Shown: piece after piece, positions 41,033-49,830 of the stretch
Numbering within the stretch: position 1 is the first letter of the stretch
Layout: each line of letters begins with the position of its first letter
Assembly (NCBI RefSeq): GCF_022213955.1
Contig: NZ_JAKNTW010000005.1
Span: 310,001 to 374,000 of the forward strand
DNA from: Dolomitihabitans soli
GTDB taxonomy: Bacteria; Actinomycetota; Actinomycetes; Streptosporangiales; Streptosporangiaceae
Length of the DNA stretch: 64,000 bases
Direction: 5' to 3'
Program-made: the position numbers and the translations under genes
The notes under the pieces: model-generated
The model's input: the letters and a program-made list of their open reading frames with translations, nothing else
Databases searched by the model: none
Told to the model about the DNA's origin: nothing

Positions 41033-42205
41033 ATGACCCATCTGCGTGGCATGACGTGGAACCACCCCCGCGGCATGTCCTCGATCCAGGCCGCGACGAC
41101 CGCGTTCCTCGCCGGGCACCCGGGCATCACGGTCGAATGGCACGCGCGGGCGCTGCGGGAGTTCGAGGACACCCCGGTGACCGAGCTGGCGGCCCGCTAC
41201 GACCTGCTCGCGATCGACCACCCGTTCACCGGCCAGGCGGCCGCAAGCCGTGCCCTGCTTCCGCTGGAGGAGATCCTGCCGCCCGAGGTGCTGGACGAGC
41301 AGCGGGCCAACAGCGTCGGCCCGAGCTTTCGCAGCTACTCGATGGACGGCTCGCAGTGGGCGTTGCCGATGGACGCCGCCGCGCAGGTGAGCGCGTACCG
41401 GCCGGACCTGCTGCCCGGCGCGCCCCCGCGCACCCTCGCGGAGGCGCTGGACCTGCTGCGAAACCTCCCCGCCGGAGTGTCCGCGCAGATCCCGGCCAAC
41501 CCGACGCACCTCTGGTCCTCGTTCCTCTCGCTGTGCCAGCATCAGGCCGCCGACGTGTCGAGCGGGAACGGCCACAACGGCGGGCGTCCCGCGTGGTGGC
41601 CGGAGACCGGGATCGAGCCCGGCGTCGCCGCGGACGGCCTGGCCCTGCTGCGGGAACTGCTGGGCCTGGTGGACCCGGTCTCCTTCGACCGTGACCCGAT
41701 CCAGACGCTGGACGGCATGGCCGCCGGCGAGCCGGTGGGCTACGCGCCGCTGATCTTCGGCTACTCCAACTACGCCCGCAGCGGCTTCGGCCGGCACCTG
41801 GTGAGATTCGCCGACGCGCCGGTACGGCACGGCACCATGCTGGGCGGCGTCGGCCTGGCGATCTCCGCCCGGTGCGCCGGAATGCCCGCCGCGACGGCGG
41901 CGGCGGAGCTGGCGTCCTGGGTGGTGTCCCGGTCGTGTCAGACGGGGATCTTCGCCACCGCCGGCGGACAGCCCGGGCATCGGGCCGCCTGGAACGATCC
42001 AGAGCTGAACCGGCTGACCCACGGCTTCTTCGACGGCACCCTCGCCACCCTCGACCGCGCCTTCCTGCGCGACCGCACGCCCGGATATCCGCTGTTCCAG
42101 CAGCGGGCCGGTGAGCTGCTGCACCGGATGGTGTCCCGCGGCGAGTCCGACACCGCCGTCGTCACCGCGATCGGCGAGCTGTGGCGGGAGGTGATCGCGC
42201 CGTGA
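41033..42205 (+). CDS. Family 1 solute-binding-protein-like protein without signal peptide
   Basis: 390 residues. The fold pattern is that of sugar-type extracellular binding proteins (GMSSIQAATTAFLAGHPGIT, YDLLAIDHPFTGQAA, GSQWALPMDAAAQVSAYRPD, ELASWVVSRSCQTG), but the N-terminus MTHLRGMTWNHPRG has no signal peptide or lipobox and there are no permease or ATPase genes nearby. A cytosolic role as ligand sensor or ligand carrier is therefore possible (inference). It sits between the LacI gene and the acyl-CoA ligase; the stop overlaps the ligase start as GTGA. Confidence 0.8.
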   Translation: MTHLRGMTWNHPRGMSSIQAATTAFLAGHPGITVEWHARALREFEDTPVTELAARYDLLAIDHPFTGQAAASRALLPLEEILPPEVLDEQRANSVGPSFRSYSMDGSQWALPMDAAAQVSAYRPDLLPGAPPRTLAEALDLLRNLPAGVSAQIPANPTHLWSSFLSLCQHQAADVSSGNGHNGGRPAWWPETGIEPGVAADGLALLRELLGLVDPVSFDRDPIQTLDGMAAGEPVGYAPLIFGYSNYARSGFGRHLVRFADAPVRHGTMLGGVGLAISARCAGMPAATAAAELASWVVSRSCQTGIFATAGGQPGHRAAWNDPELNRLTHGFFDGTLATLDRAFLRDRTPGYPLFQQRAGELLHRMVSRGESDTAVVTAIGELWREVIAP

Positions 42206-43755
42206 GCACTCTCGCCGCGCTGGCACGGCAGGCGCACGAGCGGCACGCGGAGCTCCCCGCCGTCCACGACGGCACCCGCTGGCTGACGTTCGGGGAACTG
42301 GGCGCCGGTGCTCGCGCCATCGCCGTACGGCTGCGCGAGCGGGGCGCCCGGACCGGCGACCGGGTGGTGATCGCCCTGCACAACCAGGCCGCGATCCTGC
42401 GGATCGAGCACGCGCTGTTCCTGTCCGGCCTCGTCCGGGTGGCGGTCAGCAGCCGGCTGCACGGGCGTGAGATCGCGGGCATCGCTGATGACTGCCAGGC
42501 CGCGGTGGTGATCTGCGAACCGGAGCACCTCGAGGCGCTGGTGAGCGCGGCGCCGCCGGCCCGCGTGCTGGTGGTGGACGCGCCCGGCGGGAGCGGCGCG
42601 CTCGACCTCGCCGACCTGATCGCCCTACCCGGGGAGCCGGTGCGGTTCGACGTCGCCGACCCCGAGCCGGACGCCCCGGCCGCGCTGATGTACACCTCCG
42701 GGACGACCGGGGATCCCAAGGGCGCGGTCGTCACCCACCGCATGTGGCTCGCCATGATCAGGGCGCTGTCGGAGAACCTGCCGGTGCGCGGTCCCGGCGA
42801 CGTCGTGCTGCACGTGGCGCCCATGAGCCACTTCGGCGGTTCGGTCGGTTCGGCGTACACCTTCGCGGGCGCCGCCGTCGTGCCGCTGCTGCGCTTCGAG
42901 GCCGGTGCGGTGTTCGCGGCGGTCGAGAGGTTCGGCGTCACGGTGCTCCCGCTGGTGCCGACCATGCTCAAGGAGCTGACCGTGGCCGCCGAGGCCGTGC
43001 CCGCCCCCGGGATCTTCGGCGGCCTCACCGCCGTGCCGTACGGCGGGTCGGCGATCTCCGTGCCGGCGGCGGTCCGCGCCACCCAGGTGTTCGGCGACGT
43101 GCTGTACCAGTGCTACGGGCTGAGCGAGGCGCTCGCTCCGCTCACCGTGCTCTCCGCGGCCGACCACCGGCGCGGCGGTGACCGGCTGGCGTCCGCGGGC
43201 CGGCCGGTGAGCGGGGTGGAGGTCGAGGTCGTCGACGTGGCGGACCGTCCGGTGCCCGCCGGCGAGACCGGCGAGGTGCGGGTGCGCGGCGACGCGGTGA
43301 TGCCGGGCTACTGGAACCGTCCGGAGCAGTCCGCCGAGGTGCTCGGGGCCGGCGGCTGGTTCCGCACGGGCGACGTCGGCCGGTTCGACGGCGAGGGGTA
43401 CCTGTACCTCGTCGACCGGCGCCGGGACGTGATCGTGTCGGGCGGCTTCAACGTGTATCCCGGCGAGGTCGAGCGGGCCATCGCCGAGTTGCCGAGCGTG
43501 CACGAGGTCGTGGTGTTCGGCGTGCCGCACGCGCGCTGGGGCGAGGCGGTGGCCGCCGCCGTGGTCCCCGCCCCCGGCTGCCACCCGACGGCGGACGACG
43601 TCGTCACCGCCTGCCGTAACAGGCTCGCGAGCTACAAGAAACCGTTGTTCGTCGACTTCGTCGGCGAGCTGCCGCTGTCCAGCACCGGCAAGATCAACCG
43701 GCGGGAGATACGCGACCGCTACTGGTCGGCCGGGGGCAGGCATGTCGGCGAATGA
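42202..43755 (+). CDS. Acyl-CoA synthetase (AMP-forming)
   Basis: 517 residues from a GTG overlapping the previous stop. The P-loop is LMYTSGTTGDPKGAV near residue 165, A5 is YQCYGLSEALAPL, A7/A8 is RTGDVGRFDGEGYLYLVDRR followed by GFNVYPGEVE, and the catalytic lysine is in LSSTGKINRREIR. It joins a carboxylate to CoA via an acyl-adenylate. With the MFS importer, MaoC hydratase, enoyl-CoA hydratase and CoA-transferase around it, it probably activates the operon's substrate. Confidence 0.92.
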   Translation: MSTLAALARQAHERHAELPAVHDGTRWLTFGELGAGARAIAVRLRERGARTGDRVVIALHNQAAILRIEHALFLSGLVRVAVSSRLHGREIAGIADDCQAAVVICEPEHLEALVSAAPPARVLVVDAPGGSGALDLADLIALPGEPVRFDVADPEPDAPAALMYTSGTTGDPKGAVVTHRMWLAMIRALSENLPVRGPGDVVLHVAPMSHFGGSVGSAYTFAGAAVVPLLRFEAGAVFAAVERFGVTVLPLVPTMLKELTVAAEAVPAPGIFGGLTAVPYGGSAISVPAAVRATQVFGDVLYQCYGLSEALAPLTVLSAADHRRGGDRLASAGRPVSGVEVEVVDVADRPVPAGETGEVRVRGDAVMPGYWNRPEQSAEVLGAGGWFRTGDVGRFDGEGYLYLVDRRRDVIVSGGFNVYPGEVERAIAELPSVHEVVVFGVPHARWGEAVAAAVVPAPGCHPTADDVVTACRNRLASYKKPLFVDFVGELPLSSTGKINRREIRDRYWSAGGRHVGE

Positions 43756-43768
43756 TTCGGAGGATCAC

Positions 43769-45103
43769 ATGACCGAGACACGCGGGGCCCGACCGGTCGC
43801 GCCCGAGCGGGAGCGGGGAATCCGCTACCGCTGGGGTGTGCTGTCCATGAACTTCCTCGTTCTTGGGCTGAACTACGCGGACCGGGCGGCGATCGGGGTG
43901 GCCGCACCGGTCATCATCGCCGAGTACGGCTTCAGCATGTCCACCTGGGGGTGGATCTCGGCGGTGTTCTTCGTCGGATATGCCCCCTTCTGCTTCGTGG
44001 GCGGGTACACCTCCGACAGGTTCGGGCCGCGCAAGGTGATGGCGTGGGCGATCGCCTGGTGGTCGCTGTTCACGGCCCTCACGGCGGCCGGGTTCAGCGC
44101 CGTCAGCTTTATGATCATCCGGTTCCTGTTCGGCTTCGGCGAGGGACCGCAGGCCGCGGTCACGGCCAAGACCATGTCCAACTGGTTCCCGCAGCGGCAG
44201 TTCGGCACGGCGCTGGGTCTGTCGCAGGCGTCCACCCCGCTCGGCGGGGCGATCGGCACGCCGCTCGTGGTGGCGCTGATGGCCGCCTTCAACGGCAACT
44301 GGCGGGCTCCGTTCATCTGTCTCGGCGCACTCGGCGTGTTCTTCGTCATCGGCTGGTGGATCGTCGTACGCGACAAGCCGTCGGAGCACCCCCGGGTCGG
44401 CCCCGCCGAGGCGGCGGAGATGGCCGCCGACGAGCGTGCGCAGGACGCCACCCGTCTCGGGAACGGCGCGGACGACGACGCGCCCCTGCTGAGCTACCTG
44501 CGCAAGCCGCTGGTGCTGACCACCGCGTTGAGCTACTTCGGGTACGCCTGGGTGCTCTACACCTTCCTCACCTGGTTCCCGGTCTTCCTCACCGAGGCGC
44601 ACGGCGTCGAACTGGAAGGGCTGGCGGTCGCCGGCGCGCTGCCGTGGGTGGCCGGTTTCCTGGGCCTGGCCCTCGGCGGCGTCTTCACCGACGCGCTCGG
44701 GCGGCGGTTCGGAGTGTTCGCCGCCCGCAAGTGGACCATCGTGATCGGACTGATCGTGGTGGCGCTCGCCTTCACCCCCGTCGGGCTGGTCGACTCCACC
44801 GCCGCGGCGGTCGCGCTGATGGGCGCGGTGGTGTTCGTGCTCTACGTCGTCGGGGCCCAGTTCTTCGCCCTCATCGGACCGGCCATCCCCAAGGCACGGT
44901 TCGGATCGGTCTCCGGTTTCATCCACTTCATCGCCAACCTGTCCGGCATCTTCGCCCCGGTCGTGGTCGGCTACCTGGTGGAGGACAGCGAGTCCTGGGT
45001 GCTCGCCTTCGGGATCTCGGCCCTGATCGCCGGCATCCCCGCCGTGCTCCTGGCGCTGTTCGGCCGTGCCGCCCGCCTCGCATCCACCGCCACCAAGAAC
45101 TAG
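43769..45103 (+). CDS. MFS transporter, anion:cation symporter type
   Basis: About 444 residues from ATG 43769, which has GGAGG at 43759-43763; an ATG 27 bases earlier lies inside the ligase gene. Twelve membrane segments; NFLVLGLNYADRAAIGVAAP and GYTSDRFGPRKVMAWAIAWW are characteristic of hexuronate/galactonate-type (ACS) importers, and FLFGFGEGPQAAVTAKTMSN is the segment 4-5 motif. A carboxylated substrate imported here would then be taken by the adjacent acyl-CoA ligase (inference). Confidence 0.9.
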   Translation: MTETRGARPVAPERERGIRYRWGVLSMNFLVLGLNYADRAAIGVAAPVIIAEYGFSMSTWGWISAVFFVGYAPFCFVGGYTSDRFGPRKVMAWAIAWWSLFTALTAAGFSAVSFMIIRFLFGFGEGPQAAVTAKTMSNWFPQRQFGTALGLSQASTPLGGAIGTPLVVALMAAFNGNWRAPFICLGALGVFFVIGWWIVVRDKPSEHPRVGPAEAAEMAADERAQDATRLGNGADDDAPLLSYLRKPLVLTTALSYFGYAWVLYTFLTWFPVFLTEAHGVELEGLAVAGALPWVAGFLGLALGGVFTDALGRRFGVFAARKWTIVIGLIVVALAFTPVGLVDSTAAAVALMGAVVFVLYVVGAQFFALIGPAIPKARFGSVSGFIHFIANLSGIFAPVVVGYLVEDSESWVLAFGISALIAGIPAVLLALFGRAARLASTATKN

Positions 45104-45128
45104 CCACCAAGAACTTAGGGAGGACCTC

Positions 45129-46304
45129 ATGCCCGAAGCACTCGACGGAATCCGCATCCTCGACTTCACCCAGATGATGCTCGGTCCGTACGGCACGCAA
45201 CTGCTGGCCGATCTCGGCGCCGACGTCATCAAGGTGGAACGAATGGGCGGTGAGTGGGAACGCGGTCTGGAGATGATGGGCGAGCTGGTGGCCGGCGACT
45301 CGGCGGCCTTCCTGGCCATGAACCGCAACAAGCGCTCGATCGCGGTGGACCTGAAGGCGCCCGCCGTACGTGCCGCCCTGCTCAAGCTCGCCGAAACGTG
45401 TGACGTGGTGGTGGAGAACTTCCGGCCCGGTGTGCTCGACCGGCTGGGCCTCGGCTACGACGACTTCAAGGCCGTCAAGCCGGACATCGTCTACTGCTCG
45501 GGCTCAGGCTGGGGCAGGGACACGGTGTTCGCCGAGCAGCGGCGTCCGGGCCAGGACCTGTTGATTCAGGCGATGTCCGGCCTGGCCGCGGCGGGCGGGC
45601 GGGCCGGCGACCCGCCGACCCCGGCCGGCACGTCCATCGTCGACGCGTCCACGGCGCTGTGCCTCGCCAACGGGATCCTCGCCGCCCTCCTCGCACGGGC
45701 CAGGCACGGCCTGGGGCAGCGCGTCGAAGTGGATCTGTACTCCACCGCGATCGCCCTGCAGTGCCAGGAGATCTCCGCGATGGTCAACCAGCGTCAGGAC
45801 TGGGAACGTTCCAGCACCGGGATCGGCCAGGCGTGGCTGTCGGCCCCGTTCGGCGTCTACCGTGCCTCCGACGGCTGGTTCGCGCTGGCCATGGCCCCGG
45901 CCGGCGAGGTCGCCGGGCTCCTCGGGGCCGAGGGCGTCGACGCGCTCGACGCGTGGGCCGACCGCGACGAGATCAAGGAGCGGCTGGAGCGGGTCACCGC
46001 GACCAGGCCGGTGGCCGAACTGGTCGACCTCCTGCTGCCGCGGGGCATCTGGTGCGCGCCGGTGCGCACCACCCGTGAGGCCGTCGACGAGCTGCGCGAG
46101 CAGGGCCACGACATGATCGTCGAAGTCGAGCATCCGCGCGCCGGCAAGCTGGAGCTCATCGGCTGCCCGGTGCGGCTGTCGGAGACGCCGTGGCGGCTGC
46201 GCCACGCGCCGCCGGTGACCGGTCAGCACACCGACGAGGTGCTCGGCGAGGTTCTCTCGGCCGGCGAGATCGCCGCCCTGCGGCGGGACATGGCCGCGCA
46301 GTGA
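45129..46304 (+). CDS. Class III (CaiB/BaiF) CoA-transferase
   Basis: 391 residues from ATG 45129 behind AGGGAGGA. Family features are ALDGIRILDFTQMMLGPYGT, LLADLGADVIKVERMGG, AMNRNKRSIAVDLKAP, then VVENFRPGVLDRLGLGYDD and the catalytic aspartate region TSIVDASTALCLANGILAAL. It moves CoA between carboxylic acids. It follows the MFS gene by 25 bases and overlaps the hydratase gene at the end (GTGA). Confidence 0.92.
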   Translation: MPEALDGIRILDFTQMMLGPYGTQLLADLGADVIKVERMGGEWERGLEMMGELVAGDSAAFLAMNRNKRSIAVDLKAPAVRAALLKLAETCDVVVENFRPGVLDRLGLGYDDFKAVKPDIVYCSGSGWGRDTVFAEQRRPGQDLLIQAMSGLAAAGGRAGDPPTPAGTSIVDASTALCLANGILAALLARARHGLGQRVEVDLYSTAIALQCQEISAMVNQRQDWERSSTGIGQAWLSAPFGVYRASDGWFALAMAPAGEVAGLLGAEGVDALDAWADRDEIKERLERVTATRPVAELVDLLLPRGIWCAPVRTTREAVDELREQGHDMIVEVEHPRAGKLELIGCPVRLSETPWRLRHAPPVTGQHTDEVLGEVLSAGEIAALRRDMAAQ

Positions 46305-47095
46305 ACGGGGAACGGCGGGTCCACGAGCATCTCGTCGAGACGTGCGAGGGAGCCGTGGCGGTGCTCCGCATCGACCGCGAGGAAGCGCTGGGCGCGCTGT
46401 CGAAGAGCATGGTCGGCGCGCTCGGTGACTATCTTCGCGGGCTGCGCGGCCGTACCGACGTCCGGGTGCTGGTCCTCACCGGCACCGGCCGGGGTTTCGT
46501 CGCCGGCGCCGACATCGGCGAGTACCACGGTGTCGACCTGCCCGCCTTCGACGCCTACCAGCGGTTGTCCCGCTCGGTGTTCGAGGAGCTGGAGCAGCTC
46601 CCGCAGCCCGTCATCGCCGCGGTCAACGGCTACGCGCTCGGCGGCGGTTTCGAGGTGGCCCTGTGCTGCGACCTCATCATCGCCTCCGAGCACGCCCGGT
46701 TCGGGCTGCCGGAGGTCAAGCTGGGCCTGCTGCCCGGCGGTGGCGGCACCCAGCGCCTCTCCCGCGCGATCGGCACACGGGCGACCAAGGAACTGGTGAT
46801 GACCGGCCGCGTCATGAAGGCGGACGAGGCCGACCGTCTCCGCCTGCTGCACCGCGTCGTCCCGGCGGCGGACCTCCTGCCGACGGCCCTCGCGCTGGCT
46901 CAGGAGATCGCCGCACGGGCTCCCCTCGCGGTCCGTGAGGCCAAGCGCCTGATCGATGACGGCGTCCAGCAGTCCCTGGGCGCCGCGCTCAGCACCGAAC
47001 AGTCCGTGCTGTCCCGGTTGTTCGCCACGGCGGACGCCGCCGAGGGCATCGACGCCTTCGTCGCCAAACGGGATCCACGCTTTTCCGGCCACTGA
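46301..47095 (+). CDS. Enoyl-CoA hydratase/isomerase
   Basis: 264 residues from a GTG overlapping the CoA-transferase stop. Crotonase motifs are present: oxyanion-hole FVAGADIGEYHG, NGYALGGGFEVALCCDLIIA with the first catalytic glutamate, and LPEVKLGLLPGGGGTQRLSR with the second. Both glutamates suggest a true hydratase. It probably completes the operon begun at 39534, adding water to the unsaturated CoA ester formed there. Confidence 0.92.
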   Translation: MNGERRVHEHLVETCEGAVAVLRIDREEALGALSKSMVGALGDYLRGLRGRTDVRVLVLTGTGRGFVAGADIGEYHGVDLPAFDAYQRLSRSVFEELEQLPQPVIAAVNGYALGGGFEVALCCDLIIASEHARFGLPEVKLGLLPGGGGTQRLSRAIGTRATKELVMTGRVMKADEADRLRLLHRVVPAADLLPTALALAQEIAARAPLAVREAKRLIDDGVQQSLGAALSTEQSVLSRLFATADAAEGIDAFVAKRDPRFSGH

Positions 47096-47159
47096 CCGCT
47101 GTTTGGGGTCGTTGTGACGGAGCCTCGCGGAAGAGGATCTCTGGGCGTAACGTGGCGGT

Positions 47160-48062
47160 ATGCGGGAGGCACGCGCGGATGATGCTCGGAGCCAGGCCAG
47201 GCGGTTGGTCAATGATCTCTTCGGAGAGGAGCAGCCGACCGGTGGGGCGCTGGTGGGCGAGGCGAGGGCGGCACTCGGTGCGGAGCGGACGGCGCGGTGT
47301 GCCGAACTGGCCAGATGGGCGCCGCTGACCCGGCGTTCGGCGGAGCTGGCGTCGCTGGCGAGCCTGCTGGTCGGCACCCGCGACCTCGGGTCCGGCTGGT
47401 GGGAGCGGGGCCGGGGCGTCAAGCTGCCGGCCCCGGACGAGGTCCTGGCCACCAGCACGGCGATCGAGCCGTGGACCGACCTCACCGTGCTGGAGATGCT
47501 GGCCGCCTGGATCGCCGACGACGCCGCCGACGCGCGGTGGGGCCCGGCGGTGGCGACCGCCGACCTGAACTCCTGGCAGGCCGAGGACCGGATCGAGCTT
47601 CCGGAGGGGGCCGAGCCGGAGCAGCGGCTGGTGGTGGGCTTCGACGCGGGCGGCCGGCTCGACGCGGTGGTGGTGCGCAGGGCGGACGAGGAACTCGGTT
47701 CCAATCTCGACTTCGCCTCGCTCAGATACTCGCCCCCGGCCGAGGCCCAGTGGAGCTGGGGAGTGGCCGCCGGGCTGGGGCCGCACCCGCTCCCCGGCGA
47801 GGAGCCCGACCCTTACGCGGAGCCGGTCGAGCCGGGCGCCGCCGAGCCGCTGCGCGCCTGGGCGCTCCGCCACGGGGCCACGGTCGAGCAGGCGGGGCCG
47901 CCGTGGCGGTTCAAGGGTGAGGTGATCGCCGCCATCGAGCGGGTCGACTGGATGTGGCGCAGCGGCGAGTGGTTCGCCTGGTGGCGGGCCGTCTCGGCGC
48001 TCGTCGACGGCGACGGACCGCAACTCGCCGCCCGTCTCGACGACATCGAGGACGCCTCCTGA
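47160..48062 (+). CDS. Unknown soluble protein
   Basis: 300 residues starting MREARADDARSQARRLV. It is rich in Trp, Ala and Glu, with no signal peptide or membrane segments. Conserved-looking pieces include TSTAIEPWTDLTVLEMLAAW and FKGEVIAAIERVDWMWRSGE, near the end GEWFAWWRAV. I do not recognise the family. It lies 65 bases after the hydratase gene with a separate likely transcript and 93 bases before a small membrane protein. Confidence 0.75.
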   Translation: MREARADDARSQARRLVNDLFGEEQPTGGALVGEARAALGAERTARCAELARWAPLTRRSAELASLASLLVGTRDLGSGWWERGRGVKLPAPDEVLATSTAIEPWTDLTVLEMLAAWIADDAADARWGPAVATADLNSWQAEDRIELPEGAEPEQRLVVGFDAGGRLDAVVVRRADEELGSNLDFASLRYSPPAEAQWSWGVAAGLGPHPLPGEEPDPYAEPVEPGAAEPLRAWALRHGATVEQAGPPWRFKGEVIAAIERVDWMWRSGEWFAWWRAVSALVDGDGPQLAARLDDIEDAS

Positions 48063-48155
48063 CCTCACGTCGTCTTCGACGGACCAGGTTGGTTTAGGCG
48101 GGAAGACGTGGGAGATTGCCTCCGAGCATCCGAATCTTCGCCATGGGAGGCCCCA

Positions 48156-48566
48156 ATGTCCGCTCCGCCGACCGAGAAGCCGCTGCCGCTGGAGCCGGCC
48201 GAGAGGACGTCGGCGCTGGAGGCGATGATGGTGTCCGACGACCTGACGGCGGCGCAGGCGGACGCGTCGCGGTGGCGGTACGGGTTCTACGTGGTGATCA
48301 CCGGGCTGGTGGTGGTGCTGGTCGCGTTCGGGGCCGCGGTGTTCGCCAGCGCCGACTTCGCGACGCTGTTCGCCGGGGTGTGCGGGGTGGCGGGCACGAT
48401 CACCGGGGCGTACTTCGGCGTCCAGGCCGGACAGTCGGGCAAGGCCCGGACCGACCTGCAGCTCCAGCGCTCCCACGAGCTGTCGGTACGGCTCGCGGCC
48501 CACGTCGGGGCGCACAACGCCTCCCAGGTGATCAACGAGGTGATGGGCTCTCCGCGCAAGTCCTAG
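48156..48566 (+). CDS. Small two-helix membrane protein
   Basis: 136 residues from the ATG of MSAPPTEK, which follows GGGAGG. Two hydrophobic segments, WRYGFYVVITGLVVVLVAFG and FATLFAGVCGVAGTITGAYF, are joined by a short loop, with a helical Gln/Arg-rich C-terminal tail in the cytoplasm. A GxxxG-like VAGTITGAYFGVQAG suggests oligomerisation. Its last 35 bases overlap the end of the convergent MFS gene. Confidence 0.75.
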   Translation: MSAPPTEKPLPLEPAERTSALEAMMVSDDLTAAQADASRWRYGFYVVITGLVVVLVAFGAAVFASADFATLFAGVCGVAGTITGAYFGVQAGQSGKARTDLQLQRSHELSVRLAAHVGAHNASQVINEVMGSPRKS

Positions 48567-49743
48567 CGGTGTTCGCGGGGGGCTTCGCCCGCCGCGAGAG
48601 CGCCACCGCCGGCAGGGCTGCCAACGCGAGGAGGCCGCCGAACCACATCGCGCCAGACGGGCCGGCGGCGTCCACCACCAGGCCGCCGACCAGCGCGCCG
48701 AGCGCGATCGCCAGGTTGAAGGCGAAGACGAACAACGCGGAACTCGCCTCCGGGTTCTGCGGCGCCGACGAGACCATCCAGGTCTGCAGGGAGACGGAGA
48801 CACCGCCGTAGGCCAGGCCCCACACGACGAGCAGGGCGATCACCCCGGCCGTTCCCGGGCCGAGCGCCGGGATGAGCGGCATCGCGGCGGCCAGCAGGAC
48901 GATGATCGTGAGGAGCGTGCCGCGCAGGTCGCGCGGCGCGGCCCAGCCCGCCGCGAAGTTGCCGGCGACCCCGGCGACGCCGTACACCAGGAGGAGTGCG
49001 CTGATCAGGCCTTGCGCGACGCCCGAGACGTCGCGCAGCACGGGTGTCACGTAGGTGTAGGCCGCGAAGTGGCCGGTCACGACGAGGGCGGTGGTGATCA
49101 GGCCGGCCCGCAGGCGGGGGTCGCCGAGGGGGCCGGTGAGCTGGCGGAACCGGATCGGCTGGGCGGTGGGCAGCGGCGGCACCAGCAGGGCGATCGCCGC
49201 GAGCACGGCCAGGGACAGGATTCCCATCGCGGTGAACGCGGCCCGCCACCCGGCGACCTCGCCGATCAGGCTGCCGGCGGGGACTCCGGCCACGGACGCC
49301 ACCGAGATCCCGCTGAAGATCATCGCGGTGGCGGTGCCGACCGACCGCTCGGGCACCAGCCGTACGGCGAGGCCGACCGCGATCGCCCAGAAACCGCCGA
49401 CGGTCACCCCCGACAGCACCCGGGCGAGCAGCATGACGGGAAAGGACGGCGACAGCGCGGCGAGCAGGTTGGCCGCCGCCAGCAGTGAGATCAGCACGCC
49501 GAGCACCAGACGGCGATCGAGCCGACCGGCCGCCACGGTGACGGCGGGGGCGGCGAACGCGGCGACCAGACCGGGCACCGTCACCATCAGGCCCGCCCGG
49601 CCGTCGGAGACGTCGAGGGTGGCGCCGATCGAGCTGAGCAGCCCGACCGGCAGCATCTCGGTGGTGACGACGGCGAAGGTCCCGACGGACACCGATATGA
49701 CGGCGAGCCAGTACATGAGCGGCGATCGAGTCGTTGCAGGCAT
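48532..49743 (-). CDS. MFS drug-efflux-type transporter
   Basis: About 403 residues from the ATG of MPATTRS. Twelve segments; the N-terminal SVGTFAVVTTEMLPVGLLSS resembles DHA1 (AraJ/PmrA-like) efflux proteins with the xxTTExLPVGLL motif, and GGFWAIAVGLAVRLVP lies in segment 4-5. It is divergent from a LysR gene 87 bases away, so that regulator probably controls it. Its 3' end overlaps the membrane-protein gene by 35 bases on the opposite strand. Confidence 0.9.
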   Translation of the reverse strand: MPATTRSPLMYWLAVISVSVGTFAVVTTEMLPVGLLSSIGATLDVSDGRAGLMVTVPGLVAAFAAPAVTVAAGRLDRRLVLGVLISLLAAANLLAALSPSFPVMLLARVLSGVTVGGFWAIAVGLAVRLVPERSVGTATAMIFSGISVASVAGVPAGSLIGEVAGWRAAFTAMGILSLAVLAAIALLVPPLPTAQPIRFRQLTGPLGDPRLRAGLITTALVVTGHFAAYTYVTPVLRDVSGVAQGLISALLLVYGVAGVAGNFAAGWAAPRDLRGTLLTIIVLLAAAMPLIPALGPGTAGVIALLVVWGLAYGGVSVSLQTWMVSSAPQNPEASSALFVFAFNLAIALGALVGGLVVDAAGPSGAMWFGGLLALAALPAVALSRRAKPPANTARTCAESPSPR

Positions 49744-49830
49744 GGCTCCCACCCTTCAGCCGTCCCACCTGGGGAACAACGCCGAAGATCGAATCATTGG
49801 ATCAGTGGGGCTTATCGATCGAGGGAGTGC

